Of a stretch of DNA of 64,000 nt, positions 54,369 through 62,572 are shown piece after piece. The notes under the pieces are model-generated. The model saw only the letters and a program-made list of their open reading frames with translations, searched no databases and was not told the DNA's origin. A program made the translations under genes and the position numbers. This DNA is from Mycobacterium gastri. Lineage in GTDB: Bacteria > Actinomycetota > Actinomycetes > Mycobacteriales > Mycobacteriaceae. Numbering within the stretch: the first letter of the stretch is position 1; the number at the start of each line of letters is the position of its first letter. Where the stretch lies: contig NZ_LQOX01000115.1 in NCBI RefSeq assembly GCF_002102175.1, forward strand, positions 62,001-126,000, in the 5' to 3' direction.

Positions 54369-55162
54369 CCGGTGTGGTGATCGGTATCGTCGTTGTCGGT
54401 GTGGTGGTGCTGGTAGTGCTTGCCGTGCTGTCGCTAGCGGTGCTGCGCGAGTACGAGCGCGGCGTGGTGTTCCGGGTGGGGCATGTGCGCCCCCTCTACC
54501 AACCGGGGCTTCGGTTACTGATTCCATTGGCGGACAAAATGATCCGGGTCGACCAGCGGCTGGTCACGCTGACCATTCCGCCGCAGGAGGTGATCACCCG
54601 TGACAACGTGCCGGCCCGCGTCAATGCGGTCGTCATGTTCCAGGTGACCGAGCCGATGAAAGCGATTCTGGCGGTGGAGAACTACGCGGTGGCCACGTCG
54701 CAGATCGCGCAGACGACACTGCGCTCCCTGCTGGGCCGCGCGGACCTGGATACCCTGCTGGCACATCGCGAGGACCTCAACAGCGATCTGCGCACGATTA
54801 TCGAAAAGATGACCGAGCCGTGGGGTGTGCAGGTTCGCGTGGTAGAGATCAAGGACGTCGAAATTCCCGAGTCGATGCAACGGGCCATGGCCCGCGAAGC
54901 CGAAGCCGAGCGGGAACGCCGCGCCAAGGTCATCAATGCCCGAGGCGAGCTGCAGGCGTCCGAGGAGCTGCGGGAAGCCGCCGAGACTTTGTCGAAGAGC
55001 CCCGCCTCACTGCAATTGCGCTATCTGCAAACTCTTTTGGAGCTGGGCGCCGACCAGAACTCGACGGTCGTCTTCCCGCTGCCGGTCGACATCATCACCC
55101 CGTTTCTGCGGCAACCTGAACTGTTGCAGAGCGTGGTCGACAACTTCAACCACCGCGGCTAA
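54365..55162 (+). CDS. Slipin (SPFH/Band 7) membrane protein
   Basis: 265 residues from GTG 54365, preceded by AGGAGG. An N-terminal membrane helix (about 3-28), then a classical slipin: L-R-E-Y-E-R-G-V-V-F-R-V-G, P-G-L-R-L-L-I-P, V-V-E-I-K-D-V-E-I-P-E-S-M-Q-R-A-M-A-R-E-A-E-A-E-R-E-R-R-A-K-V-I. Slipins are often paired with NfeD proteases, absent here. Third in the norB set; it may organise the reductase in membrane microdomains. Confidence 0.88.
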   Translation: MTGVVIGIVVVGVVVLVVLAVLSLAVLREYERGVVFRVGHVRPLYQPGLRLLIPLADKMIRVDQRLVTLTIPPQEVITRDNVPARVNAVVMFQVTEPMKAILAVENYAVATSQIAQTTLRSLLGRADLDTLLAHREDLNSDLRTIIEKMTEPWGVQVRVVEIKDVEIPESMQRAMAREAEAERERRAKVINARGELQASEELREAAETLSKSPASLQLRYLQTLLELGADQNSTVVFPLPVDIITPFLRQPELLQSVVDNFNHRG

Positions 55163-55189
55163 CCGGGCAACCGCGCCGTCCGGGGAACT

Positions 55190-55308
55190 CGCAGAGCGGC
55201 GGCGGCACGCCGGGGGCGCCCGGCGGGCACGCTGAAGCAAGCCTCGAGCGTCGTGGCCTGCTACGGGTTCGGCTCACCGTGATGTCGCCGCCACCGGCGG
55301 CCGGCTGA
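55190..55308 (+). pseudogene. 3' relic of a PPE gene
   Basis: The end of this stretch reads R-L-T-V-M-S-P-P-P-A-A-G-stop (TGA 55306-55308), which mirrors the last residues of the intact PPE gene at 56935 (R-L-T-V-M-A-H-P-P-A-A-G-stop). DNA alignment by eye of the last 70 bp is about three-quarters identical with one single-base deletion in the relic. The GC-rich part before it (GGCGGCACGCCGGGGGCG) parallels the Gly/Ala-rich tail. All the N-terminal PPE region is missing. Confidence 0.65.
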
Positions 55309-55795
55309 TCACCGGCCGGACCCTTCGTCGACTCCGGTGGCCGGCTGCCGTGTCGCTACCGGGACACCTGCACCCCACCATTCCAGCGATCGGGCAAATC
55401 GCGAACACCGAGGAGCTCCGGCACGCTTTCGTTTCTCTCTGGTCCATCTGGCAAATTCACTGTGAATTCATTTAGCCGTCGCCTAAAATTCACTCCAACC
55501 GGCGTACGCGGTCGGCTGTGGCTTGCCAGTTTTAGGGCATTCCGGAATCGAAGGTCACCCAACATGCCCTGTGCGAATGGCCCACCAGCGATCCAACTCC
55601 CACGACGCTGCCTGAAAAGAGCCCGAAAGGTCCTGGGCCGCAATCTCACTGACCCGGTGCGCTGTTAGTCCTGGATTCCGGACCGACGGGGACAACCTGT
55701 CTTCCACGACACCGCCAACGCGGCACCTACCGATGATGCACCGAACCGATCGCGGGCACCGCCTACCCCACCACCACCTAAGGAGATGTGACACA
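55309..55795. promoter_or_regulatory. Upstream region of PPE51 with a perfect palindrome
   Basis: A 487-bp noncoding stretch, less GC-rich in its middle than the surrounding genes. A perfect 15-bp palindrome, AATTCACTGTGAATT, sits at 55454-55468 and a further AATTCACT occurs near 55488. These could bind a regulator of the PPE gene about 330 bp downstream. No reading frame looks real. Confidence 0.4.
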
Positions 55796-56935
55796 ATGGA
55801 TTTCGCCTTACTGCCACCCGAAATCAACTCCGGCCGGATGTACACCGGCCCGGGCCCCGGCTCGCTGCTCGCCGCGGCGGGGAGCTGGGACACGCTGGCC
55901 GCCGAGCTGGACACCACTGCCCAGACCTACGAATCGGTGGTGTCCGGCCTGACCACTTTGGATTGGTATGGCCCCGCATCGGAGTCGATGGCCGCAAAGG
56001 TCGCCCCGTATGTGGGTTGGCTCTACACGACGGCGACCCAGACAAAGCAGACCGCTATGCAGGCCAGGGCCGCGGCGGCGGCCTTCGACCAAGCGTTTGC
56101 GATGACTGTGCCACCGCCGGCGATCGCAGCCAACCGCATCCAGCTGATGGCGTTGATCGCCACCAACTTCTTCGGCCAGAACACGGCGGCGATCGCGGCC
56201 ACCGAGGCACAGTACGCCGAGATGTGGGCCCAGGACGCCGCGGCGATGTTCGGCTACGCCACCAGCTCGACGGCGGCGGCGCAACTGGCGCCGTTCTCCT
56301 CGCCGTCTCAGATCACCAACCCGACCGGGCTCAGCGCCCAGAGCGCCGCGGTCGCCCAAGCCAACGCCAGCGCGGCCGCCACCGACCCGGTGTCGCAGCT
56401 GATCTCCGCGGTGTCCCAATCACTGGGGGCGCTGTCCGGAATACAAATACCCAATCTCCTTCCTGCCGACTACACCGTCCTCGATGGCATCTTCGGGGCG
56501 TACGCGACATTCAGCGCAATCTCGAGCCTCGAGTCGGTTGTCGACGGCATCATCGGAGATGAAGCCGCCTTGGCGCCGGCGCTGACCAGTGTCGCGGACA
56601 CGATGCCGGCCGAGGCCTCGCCGCTGCTGGTCGCGGCACAACAGCCAACCGGCGCCGGACTGGGGCTGGGTAGCAACGCGGTGCTTGCGAATGCGGGCCG
56701 GGCCGGTTCGATCGGGCAACTATCCGTGCCGGCGAGCTGGGCCGCCCCGGCCACCCGGACCGTCTCGGCATTGTCGCCCGCGGGCCTGACCACGATTCCG
56801 GGCACCGAGGAAGGCGGCGCGGGTGCGCCGGGCGTCCCGGGAATGGCGGTGCCGGCGCCGTCGCGTGCCTCCGGCGTGCTGCCCCGGTACGGGGTGCGGC
56901 TCACAGTCATGGCGCACCCACCGGCGGCCGGGTGA
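55796..56935 (+). CDS. PPE51: PPE family protein, PPE51-like
   Basis: 379 residues from ATG 55796, AGGAG ten bases upstream. PPE domain to about residue 180 (LLPPEINSGRMYTGPGPGSL, W-Y-G-P-A-S-E-S-M, FFGQNTAAIAATEAQY, MWAQDAAAM). The G-x-x-S-V-P-x-x-W motif (GQLSVPASW) places it in the PPE-SVP subfamily. The length and the neighbours (hisN, pflA, fadE24) match M. tuberculosis PPE51 (Rv3136), which supports uptake of glycerol and disaccharides across the outer membrane. Type VII secretion substrate; no PE gene adjacent. Confidence 0.9.
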   Translation: MDFALLPPEINSGRMYTGPGPGSLLAAAGSWDTLAAELDTTAQTYESVVSGLTTLDWYGPASESMAAKVAPYVGWLYTTATQTKQTAMQARAAAAAFDQAFAMTVPPPAIAANRIQLMALIATNFFGQNTAAIAATEAQYAEMWAQDAAAMFGYATSSTAAAQLAPFSSPSQITNPTGLSAQSAAVAQANASAAATDPVSQLISAVSQSLGALSGIQIPNLLPADYTVLDGIFGAYATFSAISSLESVVDGIIGDEAALAPALTSVADTMPAEASPLLVAAQQPTGAGLGLGSNAVLANAGRAGSIGQLSVPASWAAPATRTVSALSPAGLTTIPGTEEGGAGAPGVPGMAVPAPSRASGVLPRYGVRLTVMAHPPAAG

Positions 56936-56940
56936 CTCGG

Positions 56941-57273
56941 TTAGTCGGGTGGCGGCTCGGCCGGCGCGAAGTTCCAATTGTCCGGATTCTTCGGCGAATA
57001 CACGACCGGAAGCACCTGCCCCGTGGCCGGCCACTGACTGACGTCGACCGCCATCCGCCGATACACGCTGTGCTCGTTGACGGTTGGGCCATTGAGAACG
57101 CCGGAGATGGTGACGAACTGCTCGCCGGTCGCGTCCGGCCGAGGACTGACTCCGGTCACCAGCAGCGTGCCGCTCGCCAGCGCACCGCGCGGGCCCGGCG
57201 GAATGAACCGCGGAGCAAGAAACACCACCAGGACCGCAACCAAGATGAGCAGCACGCCCAATTCCCATCCCAC
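56941..57273 (-). CDS. Conserved single-pass membrane protein
   Basis: 110 residues: an N-terminal helix (about 5-20, [17 protein letters not shown]) then a beta-rich domain with T-L-L-V-T-G-V-S-P and [11 protein letters not shown]. Convergent with PPE51, five bases apart, and divergent from hisN. The position matches Rv3136A. Function unknown. Confidence 0.75.
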   Translation of the reverse strand: MGWELGVLLILVAVLVVFLAPRFIPPGPRGALASGTLLVTGVSPRPDATGEQFVTISGVLNGPTVNEHSVYRRMAVDVSQWPATGQVLPVVYSPKNPDNWNFAPAEPPPD

Positions 57274-57296
57274 GCCGCCATGGTAGGACTGCTGGC

Positions 57297-58079
57297 GTGA
57301 CTCAGCAGGATCTGCTCCTTGCGTTGGCGCTCGCCGACCGCGCGGACGCGGTGACGCGCGCCCGGTTCGGTGCCCTCGACCTGCACGTCGACACCAAACC
57401 GGACCTGACGCCGGTGACCGACGCCGATCGGGCGGTTGAAGCCGACATCCGCGCCGCGCTCGGCCGGCAACGTCCGGGTGAGAGCATCCTCGGCGAAGAG
57501 TTCGGCGGAACCGCCACCTTCAGCGGACGGCAATGGGTCGTCGACCCGATCGACGGCACCAAAAACTTTGTGCGCGGGGTACCGGTGTGGGCGAGTTTGA
57601 TCGCCTTGCTCGACGACGGCGTTCCGTCCGTCGGGGTGGTCAGCGCGCCCGCGTTGCAGCGACGGTGGTGGGCGGCGCACGGCCAGGGTGCGTTTGCCTG
57701 CGTTGACGGCACGCAGCCGCGCCGGCTGTCGGTTTCCTCGGTGGCGGAACTGGATTCGGCGAGCTTGTCGTTCTCGAGTCTGTCGGGCTGGGCGCAGCTC
57801 GGTTTGCGAAACCGCTTCATCGAGCTGACCGATGCGGTGTGGCGGGTGCGCGGCTACGGCGACTTCCTGTCTTACTGTCTCGTGGCGGAGGGGGCCGTCG
57901 ATATCGCCGCCGAACCGCAGGTGTCGGTGTGGGATCTGGCGGCGCTGGACATCCTGGTACGCGAGGCGGGCGGGCTACTCACCAGCCTTGACGGCGCCCG
58001 CGGCCCCCACGGCGGCAGCGCGGTGGCGACCAATGGCCTACTGCACAACGAAGTTCTGGACCGGCTGCGTGCGGAGTAG
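57297..58079 (+). CDS. hisN: Histidinol-phosphatase / inositol monophosphatase family enzyme
   Basis: 260 residues of the IMPase fold: metal ligands in G-E-E-F-G, the D-P-I-D-G-T-K-N-F motif (about residue 82), and the C-terminal W-D-L-A-A-L-D-I-L. Rv3137 at this place is the histidinol-phosphatase that completes histidine synthesis. The start is GTG at 57297. The next gene starts 19 bp downstream. Confidence 0.92.
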   Translation: MTQQDLLLALALADRADAVTRARFGALDLHVDTKPDLTPVTDADRAVEADIRAALGRQRPGESILGEEFGGTATFSGRQWVVDPIDGTKNFVRGVPVWASLIALLDDGVPSVGVVSAPALQRRWWAAHGQGAFACVDGTQPRRLSVSSVAELDSASLSFSSLSGWAQLGLRNRFIELTDAVWRVRGYGDFLSYCLVAEGAVDIAAEPQVSVWDLAALDILVREAGGLLTSLDGARGPHGGSAVATNGLLHNEVLDRLRAE

Positions 58080-58098
58080 CCTGGCGTTCGAGAACGAC

Positions 58099-59205
58099 AT
58101 GACCCTCCTTTCGCCACCGGACGACCCGTTCACCATCGCGACGAAACACTGGCACCGCCTCGACGACGGCCGGATCCAGTGCGACGTATGCCCGCGCGCC
58201 TGCAGGCTGCACGAGGGTCAGCGCGGGCTGTGCTTCGTCCGCGGCCGAAGCGCCGACCGGATTGTGCTGACCAGCTATGGACGCTCCAGCGGGTTCTGCG
58301 TCGATCCGATCGAGAAGAAGCCGCTCAACCATTTCTTGCCCGGCTCGGCCGTGCTGTCGTTCGGCACCGCGGGGTGCAACCTGGCATGCAAGTTCTGCCA
58401 GAACTGGGACATCTCCAAGTCGCGTGAGACCGACACCCTTGCCGGCCGCGCCGGCCCTGCCGACATCGCTCGTGCTGCCGACGAATTAGGTTGTCGCAGT
58501 GTGGCATTCACTTACAACGATCCGACGATCTTCTGGGAATACGCCGCCGATGCCGCCGACGCCTGCCACCAGCGGGGAATCAAAGCGATCGCGGTGACGG
58601 CCGGGTACATGTGCCCGGCCCCGCGCGCGGAGTTCTACCGCCATATCGACGCCGCCAACGTCGACTTGAAGGCGTTCACCGAGGACTTCTACCGCAAGGT
58701 CTGCGCCGGGCACCTGCACGACGTGCTCGACACCCTCGTTTACCTACGGCATGAGACGAAGGTGTGGCTGGAGATCACCACGCTGCTGATCCCGGGCCGC
58801 AATGACGGCGATGCGGAGCTCGCCGCCGAATGCGCATGGATTCGCGAAAACCTGGGCGTCGACGTGCCGGTGCATTTCACCGCATTCCATCCCGACTACA
58901 AGATGACCGATACGCCGCCCACACCGCCGGCCACCCTGACGCGGGCCCGTCGGATCGGCATCGACGAAGGCCTGCGGTTCGTCTACACCGGCAACGTCCA
59001 CGACGCCGAGGGCGGCACGACACGTTGTCCGGGGTGCGGGACTGCGGTGGTGGTTCGCGACTGGTATGAGATGCGCCGTTACGCGCTCACCGATGACGGA
59101 TGCTGCCGAGCGTGTGGCTGTCAGTTGGCCGGTGTGTACGACGGCCCGGCCGAACGTTGGGGCCGGCACCGGCTTCCGCTGCCGACCAGCCTGACACGAA
59201 TGTGA
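58099..59205 (+). CDS. pflA: AmrS-type radical SAM enzyme (annotated PflA)
   Basis: 368 residues from ATG 58099. The [4Fe-4S] motif C-x3-C-x2-C is G-C-N-L-A-C-K-F-C-Q-N-W. Extra cysteines at the N-terminus (C-D-V-C-P-R-A-C) and the C-terminus (C-P-G-C-G, C-C-R-A-C-G-C) suggest additional metal sites. It belongs to the AmmeMemoRadiSam-associated family rather than true pyruvate formate-lyase activases; no pfl gene or AMMECR1/Memo partner is in the window. Matches Rv3138. Reaction unknown. Confidence 0.88.
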   Translation: MTLLSPPDDPFTIATKHWHRLDDGRIQCDVCPRACRLHEGQRGLCFVRGRSADRIVLTSYGRSSGFCVDPIEKKPLNHFLPGSAVLSFGTAGCNLACKFCQNWDISKSRETDTLAGRAGPADIARAADELGCRSVAFTYNDPTIFWEYAADAADACHQRGIKAIAVTAGYMCPAPRAEFYRHIDAANVDLKAFTEDFYRKVCAGHLHDVLDTLVYLRHETKVWLEITTLLIPGRNDGDAELAAECAWIRENLGVDVPVHFTAFHPDYKMTDTPPTPPATLTRARRIGIDEGLRFVYTGNVHDAEGGTTRCPGCGTAVVVRDWYEMRRYALTDDGCCRACGCQLAGVYDGPAERWGRHRLPLPTSLTRM

Positions 59206-59226
59206 AGTAACTAACACCGGCCCATT

Positions 59227-59248
59227 TATCTTACTCCGGAGTAAGATA
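59227..59248. promoter_or_regulatory. 22-bp perfect palindrome upstream of fadE24
   Basis: An uninterrupted perfect palindrome centred on CTCCGGAG with arms TATCTTACTCC and GGAGTAAGATA. It ends 38 bp before the fadE24 ATG and 22 bp after the pflA stop, so it is placed as a repressor operator for the fadE24-fadE23 unit. No regulator gene is adjacent. Confidence 0.65.
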
Positions 59249-59286
59249 GGGTTTTCGCATCGCCCCAACGACAGAGGCAAGCTGAC

Positions 59287-60708
59287 ATGACCAACACACT
59301 TCCTGCTGCTGTACCTGCTTCCGGCCCGCCCGCCCGGCGTTCCCGGGCGCGCCTTTCCCGCCGAGGCCGCCAATCCGCAATCGGGATGCAGCCGCACAAA
59401 CGGACCGGAATCGACGTCGCCCTGGCCTTCCTGACTCCCCTCGTCGGTCAGGAATTCCTGGACAAGTACCACCTGCGCGACCCGCTGAACCGGACCCTGC
59501 GCTACGGCGCGAAAACGATCTTCTCCACCTCCGGAGCTGCAAGCCGGCAATTCCGGCGGGTGCAGGGCCTGCGTGGCGGCCCGACCCGGCTCAAGGCCAG
59601 CGGCAAAGACTACTTCGATCTCACACCCGACGACGACCAGAAGATGATCGTCGAAACCGTGGACGAGTTCGCCGCCGAAATTCTGCGACCCGCCGCACAC
59701 GACGCCGATGAAGCCGCGACCTACCCGGTCGACCTCATCGCCAAAGCCGCCGAACTCGGCATCACCGCAATCAACATTCCCGAAGACTTCGACGGCATCG
59801 CCGAGCACCGCTCCAGCGTGACCAACGTGCTGGTGGCCGAGGCCCTCGCGTATGGCGACATGGGGCTGGCATTGCCGATCCTGGCCCCCGGCGGTGTGGC
59901 GGCGGCGCTGACCCACTGGGGCAGCGCCGAGCAGCAGGCCACCTACCTCAAAGAGTTCGCCGGCGAGAACGTTCCGCAGGCGTGTGTGGCGATCGCCGAA
60001 CCGCAACCGCTGTTCGACCCCACCCGGCTCAAAACCACCGCCACCCGCACCCCGTCCGGTTACCGGCTCGACGGCGTCAAGTCGTTGGTCCCGGCCGCTG
60101 CTACCGCCGAACTGTTCATCGTCGCCGCACAGCTGGACGGCAAACCGGCATTGTTCATCGTCGAATCGGCCGCCAAAGGTCTGACCGTCAAGCCGGACCC
60201 GAGCATGGGCATTCGCGCCGCAGCCTTGGGCCAGGTCGAACTGTCCGGGGTGTCGGTGCCACTGAACGCTCGCCTGGGTGAAGACCAGGCGATCGACGCC
60301 GACTACTCAGAAGCGATCGCGCTGGCCCGGCTGGGCTGGGCCGCGCTGGCGGTCGGCACCTCACACGCCGTTCTCGACTACGTCGTCCCCTACGTGAAGG
60401 AACGCCAGGCCTTCGGCGAGCCGATCGCCCACCGCCAGGCCGTGGCGTTCATGTGCGCCAACATCGCCATCGAGTTGGACGGACTGCGGCTGATCACCTG
60501 GCGCGGGGCATCCCGCGCCGAGCAGGGACTGCCCTTCGCCCGGGAGGCCGCGCTGGCCAAACGGCTCGGCGCCGACAAGGGGATGCAAATCGGCCTCGAT
60601 GGTGTCCAGTTGTTGGGCGGCCACGGTTACACCAAAGAGCACCCGGTCGAACGCTGGTACCGCGACCTGCGGGCCATCGGCGTCGCCGAGGGCGTTGTCG
60701 TTATCTGA
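59287..60708 (+). CDS. fadE24: Acyl-CoA dehydrogenase FadE24
   Basis: 473 residues. An N-terminal extension of about 35 basic residues precedes a standard ACAD fold (E-F-A-A-E-I-L-R-P-A-A, L-G-I-T-A-I-N-I-P-E-D-F-D-G, A-I-A-E-P, and V-Q-L-L-G-G-H-G-Y-T-K-E-H-P-V-E-R-W-Y-R-D at the end). A later start at ATG 59386 would remove the extension and approach the M. tuberculosis length. FadE24 and FadE23 probably form a heteromeric dehydrogenase, as shown for other mycobacterial FadE pairs. Rv3139 is isoniazid-inducible. Confidence 0.92.
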   Translation: MTNTLPAAVPASGPPARRSRARLSRRGRQSAIGMQPHKRTGIDVALAFLTPLVGQEFLDKYHLRDPLNRTLRYGAKTIFSTSGAASRQFRRVQGLRGGPTRLKASGKDYFDLTPDDDQKMIVETVDEFAAEILRPAAHDADEAATYPVDLIAKAAELGITAINIPEDFDGIAEHRSSVTNVLVAEALAYGDMGLALPILAPGGVAAALTHWGSAEQQATYLKEFAGENVPQACVAIAEPQPLFDPTRLKTTATRTPSGYRLDGVKSLVPAAATAELFIVAAQLDGKPALFIVESAAKGLTVKPDPSMGIRAAALGQVELSGVSVPLNARLGEDQAIDADYSEAIALARLGWAALAVGTSHAVLDYVVPYVKERQAFGEPIAHRQAVAFMCANIAIELDGLRLITWRGASRAEQGLPFAREAALAKRLGADKGMQIGLDGVQLLGGHGYTKEHPVERWYRDLRAIGVAEGVVVI

Positions 60709-60740
60709 TCCAAGATCTGACCCGAGCTGAAAGTCTAACG

Positions 60741-61949
60741 ATGGCAATCAATCTGGAACTCCCCCGCAAACTGCAAACCGTGATGACCATGACGCATCAG
60801 GGTGCCGCCGAAATCATGCGGCCGATCTCACGCAAATACGATTTGAAAGAACACGCATACCCCGTCGAACTCGACACCATGATCAGTCTGTTCGAGGGAG
60901 TGGCGGACGCCAAATCGGTCGCCTTCGCCGGGGCCGACGCGCTCGGCGACACCGAATCCACCACGGACAACCACAACGGCGCCAACATGGCCGCGCTGCT
61001 GCAGACCTTGGAGGCCTGCTGGGGCGATGTCGCGCTGATGTTGTCAGTCCCCTACCAGGGGCTGGGCAACGCGGCCATCTCCGCGGTCGCCACCGAAGAG
61101 CAACTCGAGCGGCTGGGCAAGGTATGGGCGGCAATGGCCATCACCGAACCGGGATTCGGATCGGATTCGGCCGCCGTGTCGACGACCGCGACCCTGGACG
61201 GCGACGAGTATGTGATCAACGGCGAGAAGATCTTTGTCACCGCCGGATCGCGCGCCACCCACATCGTGGTGTGGGCCACCCTGGACAAGTCCAAGGGCCG
61301 CGCGGCGATCAAGTCGTTCATCGTGCCGCGTGAGCACCCGGGCGTCACGGTTGAGCGCCTCGAACACAAGCTCGGCATCAAGGGATCGGATACCGCTGCA
61401 ATTCGATTTGATAACGCGCGCATACCGAGGGACAACCTGCTGGGAAACCCCGAAATCCAAGAGGGCAAAGGCTTTTCCGGGGTGATGGAGACCTTCGACA
61501 ACACCCGGCCGATCGTTGCCGCCATGGCTATCGGAGTCGGACGTGCGGCGTTGGAGGAGATCCGCAAGATCCTCACCAATGCCGGGGTCGAGATCGACTA
61601 CGACAAACCCGCATATGTCCAGAGCGCTGCCGCCGCCGAGTTTCTGCGGATGGAGGCCGAATGGGAGGCCAGCTACCTGCTGGCACTGCGCGCGGCCTGG
61701 CAGGCCGACAACAATATTCCCAACTCCAAAGAAGCGTCGATGAGCAAGGCCAAGGCCGGCCGGATGGCCAGCGACGTCACCTGCAAGAGCGTCGAATTAG
61801 CCGGTACCACAGGCTATTCCGAACAAACGCTGCTGGAGAAGTGGGCCCGAGACTCCAAGATCCTGGACATTTTCGAGGGGACCCAGCAGATCCAGCAACT
61901 GGTGGTCGCGCGTCGGCTGCTGGGTCTGTCGTCCGCCGAGCTCAAGTAA
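60741..61949 (+). CDS. fadE23: Acyl-CoA dehydrogenase FadE23
   Basis: 402 residues from ATG 60741, 32 bp after fadE24. Clear ACAD features: W-A-A-M-A-I-T-E-P-G-F-G-S-D-S-A-A-V-S-T (FAD-binding), I-N-G-E-K-I-F-V-T-A-G, L-G-I-K-G-S-D-T-A-A-I-R-F-D, and D-I-F-E-G-T-Q-Q-I-Q near the C-terminus. Partner of FadE24. In M. tuberculosis fadB4 follows; here that neighbour is replaced by a repeat-bearing intergenic region. Confidence 0.93.
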   Translation: MAINLELPRKLQTVMTMTHQGAAEIMRPISRKYDLKEHAYPVELDTMISLFEGVADAKSVAFAGADALGDTESTTDNHNGANMAALLQTLEACWGDVALMLSVPYQGLGNAAISAVATEEQLERLGKVWAAMAITEPGFGSDSAAVSTTATLDGDEYVINGEKIFVTAGSRATHIVVWATLDKSKGRAAIKSFIVPREHPGVTVERLEHKLGIKGSDTAAIRFDNARIPRDNLLGNPEIQEGKGFSGVMETFDNTRPIVAAMAIGVGRAALEEIRKILTNAGVEIDYDKPAYVQSAAAAEFLRMEAEWEASYLLALRAAWQADNNIPNSKEASMSKAKAGRMASDVTCKSVELAGTTGYSEQTLLEKWARDSKILDIFEGTQQIQQLVVARRLLGLSSAELK

Positions 61950-62483
61950 GGGCAGACCCGCTGCCTCGTTGCCGTCCAGCGCAACGACTTCACTCCAGTC
62001 ACAGGAGTCTCTCCGGGTCGGGGTGCTGGTTTTGCCCAGCTATGCGCGACAACATCGTTGCGTGTGTGCGTGACCGCGGTGTCGCTGCGAGCGGTTATGG
62101 GGCTGCGCTCCGGTGTGGGGAGATGGAAATCACGTGCCGGTGGGGCTGGGTCGGCGGCTGACGGCGTCGAGCGTGCCGTGGGGGTTTTCGAGTGTGCGTC
62201 TATGGCATCGACATTGCATCCAGGGCGGTAATCGGGCAATTCTTCCGCCCAGGACTCACACTCGAACTCCAAGACGCACACTCGACGCCCAGGATGCACA
62301 CTCAAAGCCGTCACCGCACCTTCGAAACAGCGGCAGGACTACCGATTCGGTGAGCACATGCGAAGTCCCCCGAATGCCACGCCATCACCGACCAGCAGTA
62401 TTCGTGGTCACCCTCCGAGTGAGGTGGGCAAAATGTGGACCGGCAAGCCCAGATGCTCAGGTGGCCAATGTGACTGCCGTGAC
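61950..62483. repeat. Intergenic region with a 20-bp-period repeat
   Basis: A 534-bp noncoding stretch. CACACTCGA occurs at 62257-62265, again at 62277-62285, and as CACACTCAA at 62297-62305, exactly 20 bp apart, with the spacers sharing CCA-n-GA. An inverted copy (TTCGAGTGTGCGTC) lies at 62187-62200. The other bases show no gene. The pattern resembles short dispersed intergenic repeats of mycobacteria, and marks the break where synteny after fadE23 is lost. Confidence 0.55.
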
Positions 62484-62564
62484 TCAGGATTCCCCACCCC
62501 GGGCACCGGTACCGATGTTTCCGCAGCCGATGACGGCCACCGGCCACTTCGCTTGTGGTGACAT
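62484..62564 (-). pseudogene. N-terminal stub of an acylating acetaldehyde dehydrogenase gene
   Basis: Eight bases after the hydratase stop, GAGG precedes ATG 62564, and the frame reads MSPQAKWPVAVIGCGNIGT, the Rossmann start of MhpF/HsaG-type acetaldehyde dehydrogenases (usually about 300 residues). It then departs into GARGGES and stops. Only the first 19 or so codons are original. In meta-cleavage operons this gene normally follows the hydratase, so a deletion has removed the rest and the aldolase. Confidence 0.65.
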
Positions 62565-62572
62565 GGTTTTCC

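Noticed and set aside
62257..62305. Possible CRISPR array from the 20-bp-period repeats
   Set aside because: Only three 9-bp units with 11-bp spacers that are themselves partly similar, and no cas genes; far from CRISPR geometry.
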